Of a DNA stretch of 64,000 nucleotides, positions 1 to 8,112 are shown in pieces (position 1 is the first letter of the stretch; the number at the start of each line of letters is the position of its first letter). The notes beneath the pieces are model-generated. The model had not been told where the DNA came from. It was given only the letters and a program-made list of their open reading frames with translations, and did no database searches. The translations under genes and the position numbers were made by a program. Source of the stretch: Peteryoungia wuzhouensis (lineage in GTDB: Bacteria; Pseudomonadota; Alphaproteobacteria; Rhizobiales; Rhizobiaceae); contig NZ_QJRY01000006.1 of NCBI RefSeq assembly GCF_003205195.1, forward strand, positions 248,001 through 312,000, given 5' to 3'.

Positions 1-731
1 ACATGCAGATCCTGCTCGGCTATACCAATTACGACATGGCGGAAGAGGAACGGTTGATCGAACAGCTGCTTCGCCGCAAACCTCAAGGCATCGTGGTCAC
101 CGGTGGAAAACACACGCCGCGCGCCCGCAAACTGCTGGAAAACGCCCATATCCCCGTCATCGAGACCTGGGATGTGCCGGCGGACCCGATCGGGAATTTC
201 GTCGGCTTTTCCAATGCCGGCGTGGTGCGCGACATGGTCGACCATTTCGTCCGAGCGGGTTACAGCCGAATCGCCTTCATCGGCGGTGATGTCGGGCGCG
301 ACACGCGCGGCAGCGACCGCCGCCACGGCTTTCTCGAAGCCATGAAGGCGCATGGGCTTGATACGTCGCGGCTGATTGCGGCAGGACCGCCACCAATTTC
401 CATGCGCGAGGGCGCGAACGCCATGGCGCTTCTGCTTGCCGAATACCCCGATACGGACGCCGTCATCTGCGTATCCGACCTGTCGGCCTATGGCGCGCTC
501 ACTGAATGCCAACGCTGGGGCATTCCCGTCCCCGATCAGATCGCCATCGGCGGTTTCGGCGCGTATGAAATCGGCAGTATCTGCGTGCCGACGCTGACCA
601 CCATTGATGCCCATGCGCGCGATATCGGTCGCCGCACCGGCGCGCTGCTCCTCGACATTCTCGACGGCCGCGAAGATGTCGGTGACGTCTTGATCAAGCC
701 GGAGCTGATCGTGCGCGAAAGCACGCGCTGA
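1..731 (+). CDS. LacI/GalR-family transcriptional regulator, 5' truncated by window edge
   Basis: The visible 242 residues are the periplasmic-binding-protein-like effector domain of a LacI-family repressor. They contain the family pattern of two Rossmann-like lobes, with the segments GYSRIAFIGG, AVICVSDLSAYGAL and the C-terminal PTLTTIDAHARDIGRRTG. The DNA-binding helix-turn-helix, normally the first 50-60 residues, is missing because the gene starts left of the window; the ATG at position 3 is an internal methionine, not a start. The closest functional type by eye is the gluconate/GntR-like group, but the effector cannot be deduced. The gene it controls is not visible; the next gene downstream is unrelated. 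Confidence 0.85.
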   Translation, partial: MQILLGYTNYDMAEEERLIEQLLRRKPQGIVVTGGKHTPRARKLLENAHIPVIETWDVPADPIGNFVGFSNAGVVRDMVDHFVRAGYSRIAFIGGDVGRDTRGSDRRHGFLEAMKAHGLDTSRLIAAGPPPISMREGANAMALLLAEYPDTDAVICVSDLSAYGALTECQRWGIPVPDQIAIGGFGAYEIGSICVPTLTTIDAHARDIGRRTGALLLDILDGREDVGDVLIKPELIVRESTR

Positions 732-756
732 CCGGGCGAGCGCCACTACCGGTGCG

Positions 757-831
757 AGACATAGAGCAGTTCCAGCAAAAGTGCGAAGCGGTTTTGCGTC
801 CGGAATTGCGTGAAAACAAAGACATAGAGCA
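757..831. repeat. Small palindromic intergenic repeat bounded by 12-bp direct repeats
   Basis: A partly palindromic unit (GCAAAA about 776-781 against TTTTGC about 792-797, with GTTCC/GGAAT flanks) is bounded by two exact copies of AGACATAGAGCA at 757-768 and 820-831. From general knowledge it resembles the short mosaic repeats scattered between genes in rhizobial genomes. It lies in the gap between the LacI-type gene and the phosphoethanolamine transferase gene and codes for nothing convincing. Confidence 0.6.
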
Positions 832-908
832 TTGCGACGCCGACCAGCTTCAGGGGCTTCGGGAGTTTCCGGCTTTGGACAGGGAGGGGAACAGAACGTA
901 TTCACCGC

Positions 909-2618
909 ATGAAACGCGTTCAGGTGCGTGTCAGCTTTATCCTTCAGAGCTTCCGGCAAATTTACAGTGCCATGAAGGATACCGCATTGCCGGCCTTGCT
1001 CCGATCTCTTCCTCGACCCCGCATCAGCAGCGAATGGCTGAGCGTCCTCGTTTCGGCCTATCTGCTGGTCGTCATGAATGCGACCTTTTGGCACAAGTCC
1101 GCAGCCTATCTGTCGGGTGAAACCTTCGCGCTTGCCTGTCTCGCGATCGGGCTGTTCGCCGGATTCGTGGCGATCCTCGTCACCTTTTCAGCCAAATTCG
1201 TCATCAAGCCGGTCCTGGTGTTCCTGATCCTGTCGGCCACTGCCTCGGCCTGGTTCATGGACCGCTTCGGTGTGGTGATTGACAGCGAGATGATCCGCAA
1301 CGCCGCAGAGACCACCGGTCCCGAAGCCGGCCATCTGATCACGCCGACATTTCTCTTCCACATCGCGCTTTACGGTCTGTTGCCGTCGCTTCTGGTGATC
1401 TGGGTCGAGGTCAAGCACCGCACGCTGCTGCGAAAGGTGGTGCGAAACCTCGCCGTTATAGGGCCGGCCGTGCTGGTTCTGGCGGGAGCGGGTGTCACCA
1501 ACAGTGGCACCTTCATCTTCAATATCCGCGAACATCGCGACTGGTTCCGCAGCCTGAACCCGATCTTCCCGATCGGTGCGGCCATCAGCTACGCCGTCAA
1601 GTCGACCGAGGAAAAGAATATCGTGGCCGAACCGATCGGGCTCGATGCGAAGGTGACGGATGCCCTTCAACCCGGCGCACGCAAGCCGCGCGTCACCATC
1701 ATCGTGGTGGGCGAAACGGCGCGGGCGCAGAATTTTCAGTTGGGCGGCTATGAGCGTGCCACCAATCCGGAACTCTCCAAGCGGGATATCTTCTATTTCA
1801 AGGACACGTCCAGCTGCGGAACGGCGACCGCCATCTCCGTGCCCTGCATGTTCTCGCGCTACACCCGCAGTGAATACTCCCACGCCAAGGCCCTTGCGAC
1901 CGAAAATCTGATGGACGTTCTGGGGCACGCGGGCGTGCGCACCGAGTGGTGGGACAACAACACGGGCGACAAGAACGTCGCGGACCGTATCGGCAGCCAG
2001 GACTTCTTCAAGATGAAGGATCCTCGCTACTGCACGAATGGCGAATGCCTGGACGAGATCATGCTCGACAAGGTCGACGGCTGGCTCGACGGGGTAAAGG
2101 GCGATTCCGTGCTGGTTCTGCACCAGCTCGGCAATCATGGCCCGGCCTATTATGCCCGCTACCCGGAGGCTTTCCGCAAGTTCACGCCCGACTGCCGCAC
2201 GGTCGAATTCAAGGATTGCACGCCTGAGACGATTACCAACGCCTATGACAATGCGTTGCTCTATACCGACTTCATCCTGTCCTCGATCATCGACAAGTTG
2301 AAGGCACGGGATACAAGCATCGACGCCTCCATGATCTACATGTCAGACCATGGCGAGTCGCTCGGTGAAAACGGGCTGTATCTGCATGGCACGCCCTACT
2401 TGTTCGCACCGAGCCAACAGACACATATCCCCTTCGTGCTCTGGCTCGGATCGGCGGCGAAGTCTCAGGTCGACACGACCTGCCTGAGTGCCAAGACGTC
2501 CGAAGCAGCCTCGCATGACAATCTGTTCCACACGGTGCTTGGCATGATGCATGTCCAAACCGAGGTGCGCGATCCGGAACTCGATATTGTTGGCAGTTGC
2601 AAAGCCGCGACGAGTTGA
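909..2618 (+). CDS. eptA: Lipid A phosphoethanolamine transferase (EptA/sulfatase family)
   Basis: This inner-membrane enzyme transfers phosphoethanolamine from phosphatidylethanolamine to lipid A on the periplasmic side, which lowers the negative surface charge. About 200 residues of hydrophobic N-terminal membrane domain with several helices are followed by an alkaline-phosphatase-fold catalytic domain. That domain contains VVGETARAQNF, whose Thr is the expected nucleophile, the Cys-rich SCGTATAISVPCMFSR, and the metal-ligand segment YMSDHGESLGENGLYLHG. The 569-residue length is slightly above the family norm. A second possible start at 972 (MKDTALPALL) would give a more typical N-terminus; neither start has a well-spaced ribosome binding site, although GGAGGGG lies 19 bases before 909. 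It stands alone between the repeat and a convergent regulator gene. Confidence 0.9.
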   Translation: MKRVQVRVSFILQSFRQIYSAMKDTALPALLRSLPRPRISSEWLSVLVSAYLLVVMNATFWHKSAAYLSGETFALACLAIGLFAGFVAILVTFSAKFVIKPVLVFLILSATASAWFMDRFGVVIDSEMIRNAAETTGPEAGHLITPTFLFHIALYGLLPSLLVIWVEVKHRTLLRKVVRNLAVIGPAVLVLAGAGVTNSGTFIFNIREHRDWFRSLNPIFPIGAAISYAVKSTEEKNIVAEPIGLDAKVTDALQPGARKPRVTIIVVGETARAQNFQLGGYERATNPELSKRDIFYFKDTSSCGTATAISVPCMFSRYTRSEYSHAKALATENLMDVLGHAGVRTEWWDNNTGDKNVADRIGSQDFFKMKDPRYCTNGECLDEIMLDKVDGWLDGVKGDSVLVLHQLGNHGPAYYARYPEAFRKFTPDCRTVEFKDCTPETITNAYDNALLYTDFILSSIIDKLKARDTSIDASMIYMSDHGESLGENGLYLHGTPYLFAPSQQTHIPFVLWLGSAAKSQVDTTCLSAKTSEAASHDNLFHTVLGMMHVQTEVRDPELDIVGSCKAATS

Positions 2619-2681
2619 TTGCGATGAGGGAAGCCTTGCCGATCTGAGCGCCTGACCTTCAGATCGGACCGTGGTCGCCGA

Positions 2682-3134
2682 TTAGCGCAGTTTTCGGACC
2701 GGAGGATTGTCGACGTCATATTGGCGGCGCGACTGTTGAATCCGCGCATGGTGCTCCACCGACCAGAAGACCAAGCCGGCGATCGGTCCGATCAGGGATT
2801 GTCCCAATTCTGTCAGGCTGTATTCCACGCTTGGCGGCTGCGTCGGGAAGACTTCGCGATGCACCAGACCGTCGCGCTGGAGGGTGCGAAGGGTGCTTGT
2901 CAGCATCGCCTGCGAAATGTCGGGAATGGCGCGGCGTAACTCTCCGAAGCGATGGTTCTGCGTGCACAAGACCTGCAGGATCAGCGATGCCCATTTGTCA
3001 CCGATGTGCGAGAACACGTCGCGCACGGGGCAATTCTTGGGATCGAAAGGGCCGCCTGCCGGCTCGGCCAGCATGGCCTTGATCGCACCGATCGCCTGAT
3101 CGACGTCCGGATTCAGTTTCACATGTGCGGTCAC
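2682..3134 (-). CDS. HxlR-family winged-helix transcriptional regulator
   Basis: This 150-residue MarR-like regulator has the HxlR core: [19 protein letters not shown] opens the winged helix, and [20 protein letters not shown] is the recognition region. A Cys before the helix (the C of NCPVRD) is common in this family and in some members is a redox sensor. The start is a GTG preceded by GGAGA seven bases away. It is divergent from the NmrA-type quinone reductase gene at 3272, the same pairing as E. coli ytfH/ytfG (qorR/qorB). It probably represses its neighbour and itself in response to quinones or electrophiles; that role is inferred from the pairing. Confidence 0.88.
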   Translation of the reverse strand: MTAHVKLNPDVDQAIGAIKAMLAEPAGGPFDPKNCPVRDVFSHIGDKWASLILQVLCTQNHRFGELRRAIPDISQAMLTSTLRTLQRDGLVHREVFPTQPPSVEYSLTELGQSLIGPIAGLVFWSVEHHARIQQSRRQYDVDNPPVRKLR

Positions 3135-3271
3135 CGGTATTCTCCATCCGACGTGGTTCTAAAAAACTGCCTACTTTACGGCGTCTCACGGATCTGCAAT
3201 CTACAGCAACTCTGAAAAACAGACCAGCACTGTTTTTGAGCCCAATTCATCGCTGCAAGGATGTATGATCC

Positions 3272-4171
3272 ATGACTGCAAAATATCTCGTCACCGGCGC
3301 TTCCGGCAAACTTGGCCAGAGCGTCCTTCACCATCTGACGGAAACCTACAAGGTCGCACCCGCCGATATCGTGGCTGCGAGCCGGAAGCCCGCAGCGCTC
3401 GCCACCTGGGCAGATAAGGGCGTCCAGACACGTGCGGTCGATTTCGATGACATCGCGTCGATGGAAAAGGCCTTTGAAGGCGTCGGGCGGGTCCTGATCA
3501 TCAGCACCGACACGCTCGATCGTCCGGGCCATCGTCTCATCCAGCACAAGGCCGCAATCGCCGCAGCCGAAAAGGCCGGCGTCCAGCACCTGCTTTACAC
3601 CTCCATGCCGGAACCCGCCAATTCGCCGTTGCTCTTTGCGCCCGACCACGAAGGAACGGAGGCAGCGATCAAGGCGAGCTCGATCCCAGGCTGGACCATC
3701 CTGCGCAACAACTGGTATTTCGAAAACGTCTTCCTGTCTGCGGGCCCTGCCCTCGCATCAGGCCACTGGTATTCGGCCGCCGCCGGTGGACGCATCGCGC
3801 ATATCGCCCGTGACGACATCGGGCGGGCTGCTGCGGCAGCCCTGATCGCCCCCAGCGACGCGAAGACGATCTACACTCTGACCGGTGCCAACTCCTATAG
3901 CCACGCTGATATCGCTGCCCTCATCAGCGCTGCTGCCGGCAAGGAGATCGCCGTGGTCGAGGTGCCGCTGGAAGGCCTCGTGCAGGGCATGGTCGGTGCC
4001 GGCCTGCCCGAGCCGGTCGCACGCGTCTACGCCTCCATCGATACCATGGTCGGCGTCGGCGGCCTGGCCCAGGTCACGACGGACTACAAGACCCTGACGG
4101 GTCTCGAACCTCAGGCTTTCGAGGGCTGGATCAAGAGCCAGGCCGGAGCCTTGAAGGCGCTGATCAACTAA
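3272..4171 (+). CDS. qorB: NmrA-like NAD(P)-dependent quinone reductase (QorB/YtfG type)
   Basis: This is a 299-residue atypical short-chain dehydrogenase. The dinucleotide-binding motif VTGASGKLGQSV lies at residues 6-17. Segments such as VQTRAVDFDD and VQHLLYTSMPEPANSPL follow the NmrA/QorB pattern, and a C-terminal substrate domain completes the usual length. Enzymes of this group reduce quinones, and some reduce azo dyes, in the cytoplasm. The divergent HxlR gene at 3134 supports a QorB-like role in electrophile defence. The start ATG is preceded by AAGGATGTATGATCC. The exact substrate is not visible from sequence. Confidence 0.85.
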   Translation: MTAKYLVTGASGKLGQSVLHHLTETYKVAPADIVAASRKPAALATWADKGVQTRAVDFDDIASMEKAFEGVGRVLIISTDTLDRPGHRLIQHKAAIAAAEKAGVQHLLYTSMPEPANSPLLFAPDHEGTEAAIKASSIPGWTILRNNWYFENVFLSAGPALASGHWYSAAAGGRIAHIARDDIGRAAAAALIAPSDAKTIYTLTGANSYSHADIAALISAAAGKEIAVVEVPLEGLVQGMVGAGLPEPVARVYASIDTMVGVGGLAQVTTDYKTLTGLEPQAFEGWIKSQAGALKALIN

Positions 4172-4199
4172 GCCGTTCCGGAGACGTCCAGGGAGCACT

Positions 4200-4278
4200 G
4201 AGACGGCGCGCCCGCCACGAGGCCGTCTCACTTCCGGACCTTCTGAGCACATCGCCCGGGCATTCCCGCCCGGGCGAT
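4200..4278. other. Two GC-rich stem-loops downstream of qorB
   Basis: An 8-bp stem (GAGACGGC 4200-4207 with GCCGTCTC 4222-4229) is followed by a perfect 11-bp stem (ATCGCCCGGGC 4251-4261 with GCCCGGGCGAT 4268-4278, loop ATTCCC). Neither is followed by a T tract, so they look like mRNA 3'-end protecting structures ahead of the true terminator at 4320. Confidence 0.5.
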
Positions 4279-4319
4279 TGGCAAGATTGTGTGCGCGCAC
4301 CTGCTGCCCCAGGAAATCA

Positions 4320-4345
4320 AAAACCCGGCACAAAGGCCGGGTTTT
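4320..4345. terminator. Bidirectional Rho-independent terminator
   Basis: The perfect inverted repeat AAAACCCGGC / GCCGGGTTTT has a 6-base loop and lies between the convergent qorB-like and PRC-barrel genes. It has an A run on the left (4319-4323) and a T run on the right (4342-4345), so it can terminate in both directions. Confidence 0.85.
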
Positions 4346-4365
4346 CGCAAATCTGTGGACCGAGG

Positions 4366-4662
4366 TCAGTGTTTATGCTCGGGCATGTCCTTGAGCTGAT
4401 CCTTCGTCCAGGCCGTGACGGCATGAACATCGCCATCCTCGTCGCGCATGAAGTCGAGGTCGCTCAGCGGCACCGAAACCGGTTTTGCACCAATGCCAAG
4501 GAAGCCGCCGACATCGATGACGGCATGGCTCATCGCCCCGACACCGTGCACGTGGTCGACTTTCCCGACCTTGTGGTCGTCTGCGCCGTAAACGGTAGCG
4601 CCCTGCAGAACCGAGGGGGTGAGTTCGGTCGCGGTGAGGCGGACGTGATTGCTGTGATCCAT
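4366..4662 (-). CDS. PRC-barrel domain protein
   Basis: This small 98-residue soluble protein consists of one PRC-barrel: ATVYGADDHKVGKVDHVH, then HAVIDVGGFLGIG and VPLSDLDFMRDEDG. PRC-barrels occur in photosynthetic reaction-centre H subunits and in RNA-processing proteins, but the many stand-alone rhizobial copies have no known specific function. The start at 4662 is chosen because AGGAAGGA lies just upstream; a longer frame starting at 4695 lacks such a site. The C-terminus is His/Glu-rich (MPEHKH). There is no sign that it belongs to the distant photosynthesis genes. Confidence 0.85.
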   Translation of the reverse strand: MDHSNHVRLTATELTPSVLQGATVYGADDHKVGKVDHVHGVGAMSHAVIDVGGFLGIGAKPVSVPLSDLDFMRDEDGDVHAVTAWTKDQLKDMPEHKH

Positions 4663-4839
4663 TGTCGTTCCTTCCTGTGTTGCAAGCCCACACACAACTC
4701 ATGCGGCGCTGCAACAGTTCCCTCTGATCACGGGATCCGTTTGGCCTCCCCCATCTGTCTCCAAAACGCCGGCCTTGACCTTTCAGGCGGGGAGATTACC
4801 AACTAGCCGCAAGTTTCATGGCCTCCACGGGGCGAATAT

Positions 4840-5496
4840 ATGCGCGTATTATTGGTCGAAGACGATGAGTTGCTGGGGGATGCGGTCCGCACACATGTGC
4901 GGCGGCAGGGGCATGCCGTCGACTGGGCCATGACGCGCGAGGCGGCTGAGGCGAGCCTTGCAGCCGCGCCCTATGATCTCGTTCTGCTTGATCTGAGATT
5001 GCCTGACGGAAATGGCATCGACATCCTGAAAGGACTGCGCACAAGTCGGGACTCGACGCCGGTGATCATCATGACTGCGCACGACCAGGTGTCGGATCGC
5101 ATTGCCGGCCTCAATGCCGGCGCAGATGATTATCTGGTGAAGCCGGTCGACATGGGCGAGCTTGAGGCGCGCATGCAGGCAGTTGCGCGGCGCTATGGAA
5201 GCCAGCAACTGCCGGAGGTGACGCTGGGCACCCTGAAGATATTTGTCGCGGAACGTCGCGTCATTTCGGAAGAGGGCGTCGATATCAGTCTGTCGTCACG
5301 CGAATGGGCGGTGCTCGACCGCCTGATCGCCCGCCGCCATGCGATCGTCTCGAAGGGGCAGCTCGAAGAGGCGCTCTACGAATTTGGTGCCGAAGTGGAG
5401 AGCAATACGGTCGAGGTCTATGTCAGCCGTCTGCGCAGAAAGCTCGGCAAGGACGTGATCGAGACGATGCGCGGTCTCGGATACAGGATTGCTTGA
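4840..5496 (+). CDS. OmpR-family response regulator
   Basis: This 218-residue two-component regulator has a receiver domain (residues 1-115) with the acidic pair EDD at 7-9, the phospho-acceptor Asp in LVLLDLRLPDG, the conserved Thr in IIMTA and Lys in DDYLVKPVD. A winged-helix output domain follows, with SLSSREWAVLDRL and SNTVEVYVSRLRRKL. It is followed after one base by its histidine kinase, so the two form an operon. The overall type resembles QseB/TctD regulators. The target genes are unknown; the metallophosphoesterase downstream on the same strand is a candidate only by position. Confidence 0.92.
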   Translation: MRVLLVEDDELLGDAVRTHVRRQGHAVDWAMTREAAEASLAAAPYDLVLLDLRLPDGNGIDILKGLRTSRDSTPVIIMTAHDQVSDRIAGLNAGADDYLVKPVDMGELEARMQAVARRYGSQQLPEVTLGTLKIFVAERRVISEEGVDISLSSREWAVLDRLIARRHAIVSKGQLEEALYEFGAEVESNTVEVYVSRLRRKLGKDVIETMRGLGYRIA

Positions 5497-5497
5497 G

Positions 5498-6838
5498 ATG
5501 GCAAGGAAACCGGCGAGCCTGTCCCGCACCCTGACCGTCTCGCTTGCCGCCCTCCTGTTTGGCTTCTGGACGATCGCCGTGCTGCTCGGTATCTCGATCA
5601 TGCGGGACGAATTCGACGAAGTCTTCGACAGTGGCCTGCAGGAAACCACGGAGCGGTTGGTGCCCCTCGTGGTCGATGACCTGTTTCGTCGCGAAGCGCG
5701 CGAAGAGCCATATCGTGTTGTCGATCCCCGGCCCGACATTCACGATCAATACCTCACATACCAGGTGCGCGATGCCTCGGGGCGCGTCCTCCTGCATTCG
5801 AACAATGTCTCCGCCGAGCCCTATGGGGCACCCCTCGTCCCGGGTTTCTTCAGGGATGGCGACCGGAGAATTTTTACCGTGGCCACGGTGAGCGACAGCC
5901 TGTTCGTACAGGTCGCGGATTCGCTTGATCACCGCCGCGAGGCGACGCTGGAAAGTGCCCTGGCCTTGCTGCTTCCGATCATGATTCTATTGCCGCTGGG
6001 CATGCTTGCCATCTGGTGGATCGTCTCTCGCGCCACCGCACCTGTCGCGCGTCTGGGCGACGCCATTTCCGAGCGCAGCGGTGCGAATATGGCACCGATC
6101 GAGATGGCAGACCTGCCGGCGGAGCTGGCCGCGATCCCGGGTTCGATCAACACACTCCTGGAGCGATTGGCCGCGACCTTGCAGGCCGAGCGGGACCTGT
6201 CGGCCAACAGCGCGCATGAATTGCGCACACCACTTGCCGGTGCACTCGCTCAGACAGAATTGCTGGTCGCGGAGCTCGACGACAGCGCTGCCCGAGCGCG
6301 CGCCGTGCAGGTACAATCGGCCTTGCGGCGGCTCTCTGCCATGGCGGAAAAGCTGCTGCAACTTGCCCGCGCTGATGCGGGCATTGGCACCGCCACCGAA
6401 CCGTCGGACCTGTTTGCGCTTTTCGACTTCGTGCTCGAGGATTTCGTGCGGTCTCACCCGACGGTCGAAATCGAGGTGACACGGGATCGCCCGCAGGAAG
6501 CCGTCCTCCTGCCGATCGATCCGGATGCCTTCGGGATTGCCTTCAAGAACCTGCTCGAAAACGCAGTCAAATATGGCGCCGAGGCTCGGCCGATCAAGGT
6601 AAGTGCCTTGGCAGAACGCCGCATCAGTGTGGTCAACGTGGTCGAGGGACGGCTGGACGAGGATGTCGAACAGTATCGCCAGCGCTACCGCCGAGGCCGC
6701 ACGAACCAACCGGGATCCGGCCTCGGGCTGGCAATCGTTCATCGATTGATGGCGCAGATGAACGGCAGGCTGAAGCTGCGATCGCATGTCGCCAACGACG
6801 GAGCGGCTGTTTTTGAGGCCGTGCTCGATTTTGCCTGA
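5498..6838 (+). CDS. Sensor histidine kinase with a divergent G1 box
   Basis: This is a membrane-bound kinase of about 446 residues. It has one N-terminal membrane segment, a periplasmic sensor of about 120 residues and a second membrane segment ending LGMLAIWWIV. A HAMP-like linker is followed by the H box SANSAHELRTPLAG and an ATPase domain with N box FKNLLENAVKYG and G2 box GSGLGLAIVH. The usual G1 motif DxGxG is replaced by VNVVEGRLDED, a variant also known in some other proteobacterial kinases. The ATG at 5498 follows the regulator stop (TGAGATG); a TTG at 5489 in the same frame is less likely. Confidence 0.9.
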   Translation: MARKPASLSRTLTVSLAALLFGFWTIAVLLGISIMRDEFDEVFDSGLQETTERLVPLVVDDLFRREAREEPYRVVDPRPDIHDQYLTYQVRDASGRVLLHSNNVSAEPYGAPLVPGFFRDGDRRIFTVATVSDSLFVQVADSLDHRREATLESALALLLPIMILLPLGMLAIWWIVSRATAPVARLGDAISERSGANMAPIEMADLPAELAAIPGSINTLLERLAATLQAERDLSANSAHELRTPLAGALAQTELLVAELDDSAARARAVQVQSALRRLSAMAEKLLQLARADAGIGTATEPSDLFALFDFVLEDFVRSHPTVEIEVTRDRPQEAVLLPIDPDAFGIAFKNLLENAVKYGAEARPIKVSALAERRISVVNVVEGRLDEDVEQYRQRYRRGRTNQPGSGLGLAIVHRLMAQMNGRLKLRSHVANDGAAVFEAVLDFA

Positions 6839-6951
6839 CGATGACGCATAAGGCCGCTCTGGACGAGGGCAGCCCGCAACCGTAACCTTGGGCAATTGCC
6901 AACCCCATCCGCCACATGCCGACTTTGCCGCCCAGGAGAATGTAACAAGAC

Positions 6952-8067
6952 ATGGCCCCCATCCTATTGCCGGTTATGAATAGGCGCAATTTTCTGCGTT
7001 CCGCCTCTGCAGCAGTGTCAACCAGCCTGCTGTATCCCTCGGGGCTTCTGGCCGCACAGGAAAAAGAGGCTTCGACTTTCATATTTACGAACGACATCCA
7101 TGCCTGCCGCATGGCAAATGGTCTGGCGCCAAACTGTGCGGCAGAAGGAAAGACGGACGAGAACCTGCTGCACCATGTCCGTGCCATCAACACAGTGCCG
7201 CAGCTGTCTTGGCCGGCGGAGATATCCGGCAAACCCACAACGCTGGTCGGGGCCGGCAGGAAGATCGGCACTCTCAGGGGTGTCGTGATTGGCGGCGATC
7301 TGACCGATGACGGCCGTGGCCAGGGGGCCATCCCCGGCGAAGGCTATCAGTTGCGACAGTTCAGCCAGAGATATCAGGAAGGGGTAGGGCCGGACCGGGT
7401 GCATTTCCCGGTCTATCTCGGCCTCGGCAATCACGACCTCGACCAGGATGGTCCGGCACCGCATGTCGACTGGTATCGGCGTGAACTTCGCGACTATGTC
7501 GAGCTCAATCACCGCTCGACCGTGTTTTTCAAACCGCCGGTCCCGGTGACGAGTTACGATGTGGAATCGGACTGCTATTCCTGGGACTGGCCGAATGTGC
7601 ACCTCGTGCAAACACAGCGGTTTGCCGGCGATACGAACAAGGGAGCCGTCTCGGGACTGAAGTGGCTGGCCGATGACCTTGCGGCCTATGCGACCAACCG
7701 GAAACCCGTCATCCTGTTCCAGCATTATGGCTGGGACCCGTTCTCGACCGAGGTTTGGGATGCGGACAAGCAGACATTCGATCAGCAGGGCAATGGTCCG
7801 CCGCATTGGTGGAGCGCCGAAGATCGCGCGAAAATGGTCGAGCTTCTAAGACCCTATAATGTCATCGGGCTGTTCCACGGGCACCAGCACGAGACTGCCA
7901 TGATCTACAACCGCGACGGCATCGATATCTTCAAGCCGAAAGCCGCTTTCATGGGCGGGTTCGCCGTCGTCAATGTCATGGCAGACGCGATGGATGTCGT
8001 CTTTTGCGAGGCAAGCCATAAGGATGGTTCAGTCCAGTTCACCGAGAGCTTCAGCAAGAAGATCTGA
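6952..8067 (+). CDS. Tat-exported calcineurin-like metallophosphoesterase
   Basis: A twin-arginine signal (NRRNFLRSASAA) precedes a metallophosphoesterase domain. Its metal-binding motifs appear in order: TNDIHA, GGDLTDDG, LGNHDLD, then QHYGWD and GLFHGHQHE. The protein (about 371 residues) should fold in the cytoplasm with its metals and be exported to the periplasm, where it could hydrolyse phosphoesters; the substrate cannot be named. AGGAG lies 12 bases before the ATG at 6952; the ATG at 6976 begins closer to the Tat motif and is an alternative. It is downstream of the two-component pair in the same direction, with a gap of about 110 bases. Confidence 0.85.
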   Translation: MAPILLPVMNRRNFLRSASAAVSTSLLYPSGLLAAQEKEASTFIFTNDIHACRMANGLAPNCAAEGKTDENLLHHVRAINTVPQLSWPAEISGKPTTLVGAGRKIGTLRGVVIGGDLTDDGRGQGAIPGEGYQLRQFSQRYQEGVGPDRVHFPVYLGLGNHDLDQDGPAPHVDWYRRELRDYVELNHRSTVFFKPPVPVTSYDVESDCYSWDWPNVHLVQTQRFAGDTNKGAVSGLKWLADDLAAYATNRKPVILFQHYGWDPFSTEVWDADKQTFDQQGNGPPHWWSAEDRAKMVELLRPYNVIGLFHGHQHETAMIYNRDGIDIFKPKAAFMGGFAVVNVMADAMDVVFCEASHKDGSVQFTESFSKKI

Positions 8068-8079
8068 CGGACGCCGGGC

Positions 8080-8105
8080 AGCATGCATCGCGGGCTGTGC
8101 ATGCT
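8080..8105. terminator. Stem-loop between convergent genes
   Basis: The 8-bp inverted repeat AGCATGCA / TGCATGCT has a 10-base loop and occupies the 45-base gap between the convergent phosphoesterase and Fic genes. There is no T run, so termination activity is a guess from position. Confidence 0.35.
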
Positions 8106-8112
8106 CGGTCCC

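Noticed and set aside
752..1120. 122-codon open frame over the intergenic repeat
   Set aside because: It consists of the repeat and the start of the transferase gene in another frame and lacks a ribosome binding site.
1188..2138. Long minus-strand open frame opposite the phosphoethanolamine transferase gene
   Set aside because: It is a GC-rich antisense shadow of a clear enzyme gene, with Arg/His-rich non-protein-like composition.
4366..4662. PRC-barrel protein as a photosynthetic reaction-centre H subunit
   Set aside because: It is far too short, lacks the membrane helix of PuhA and is 45 kb from the photosynthesis cluster.
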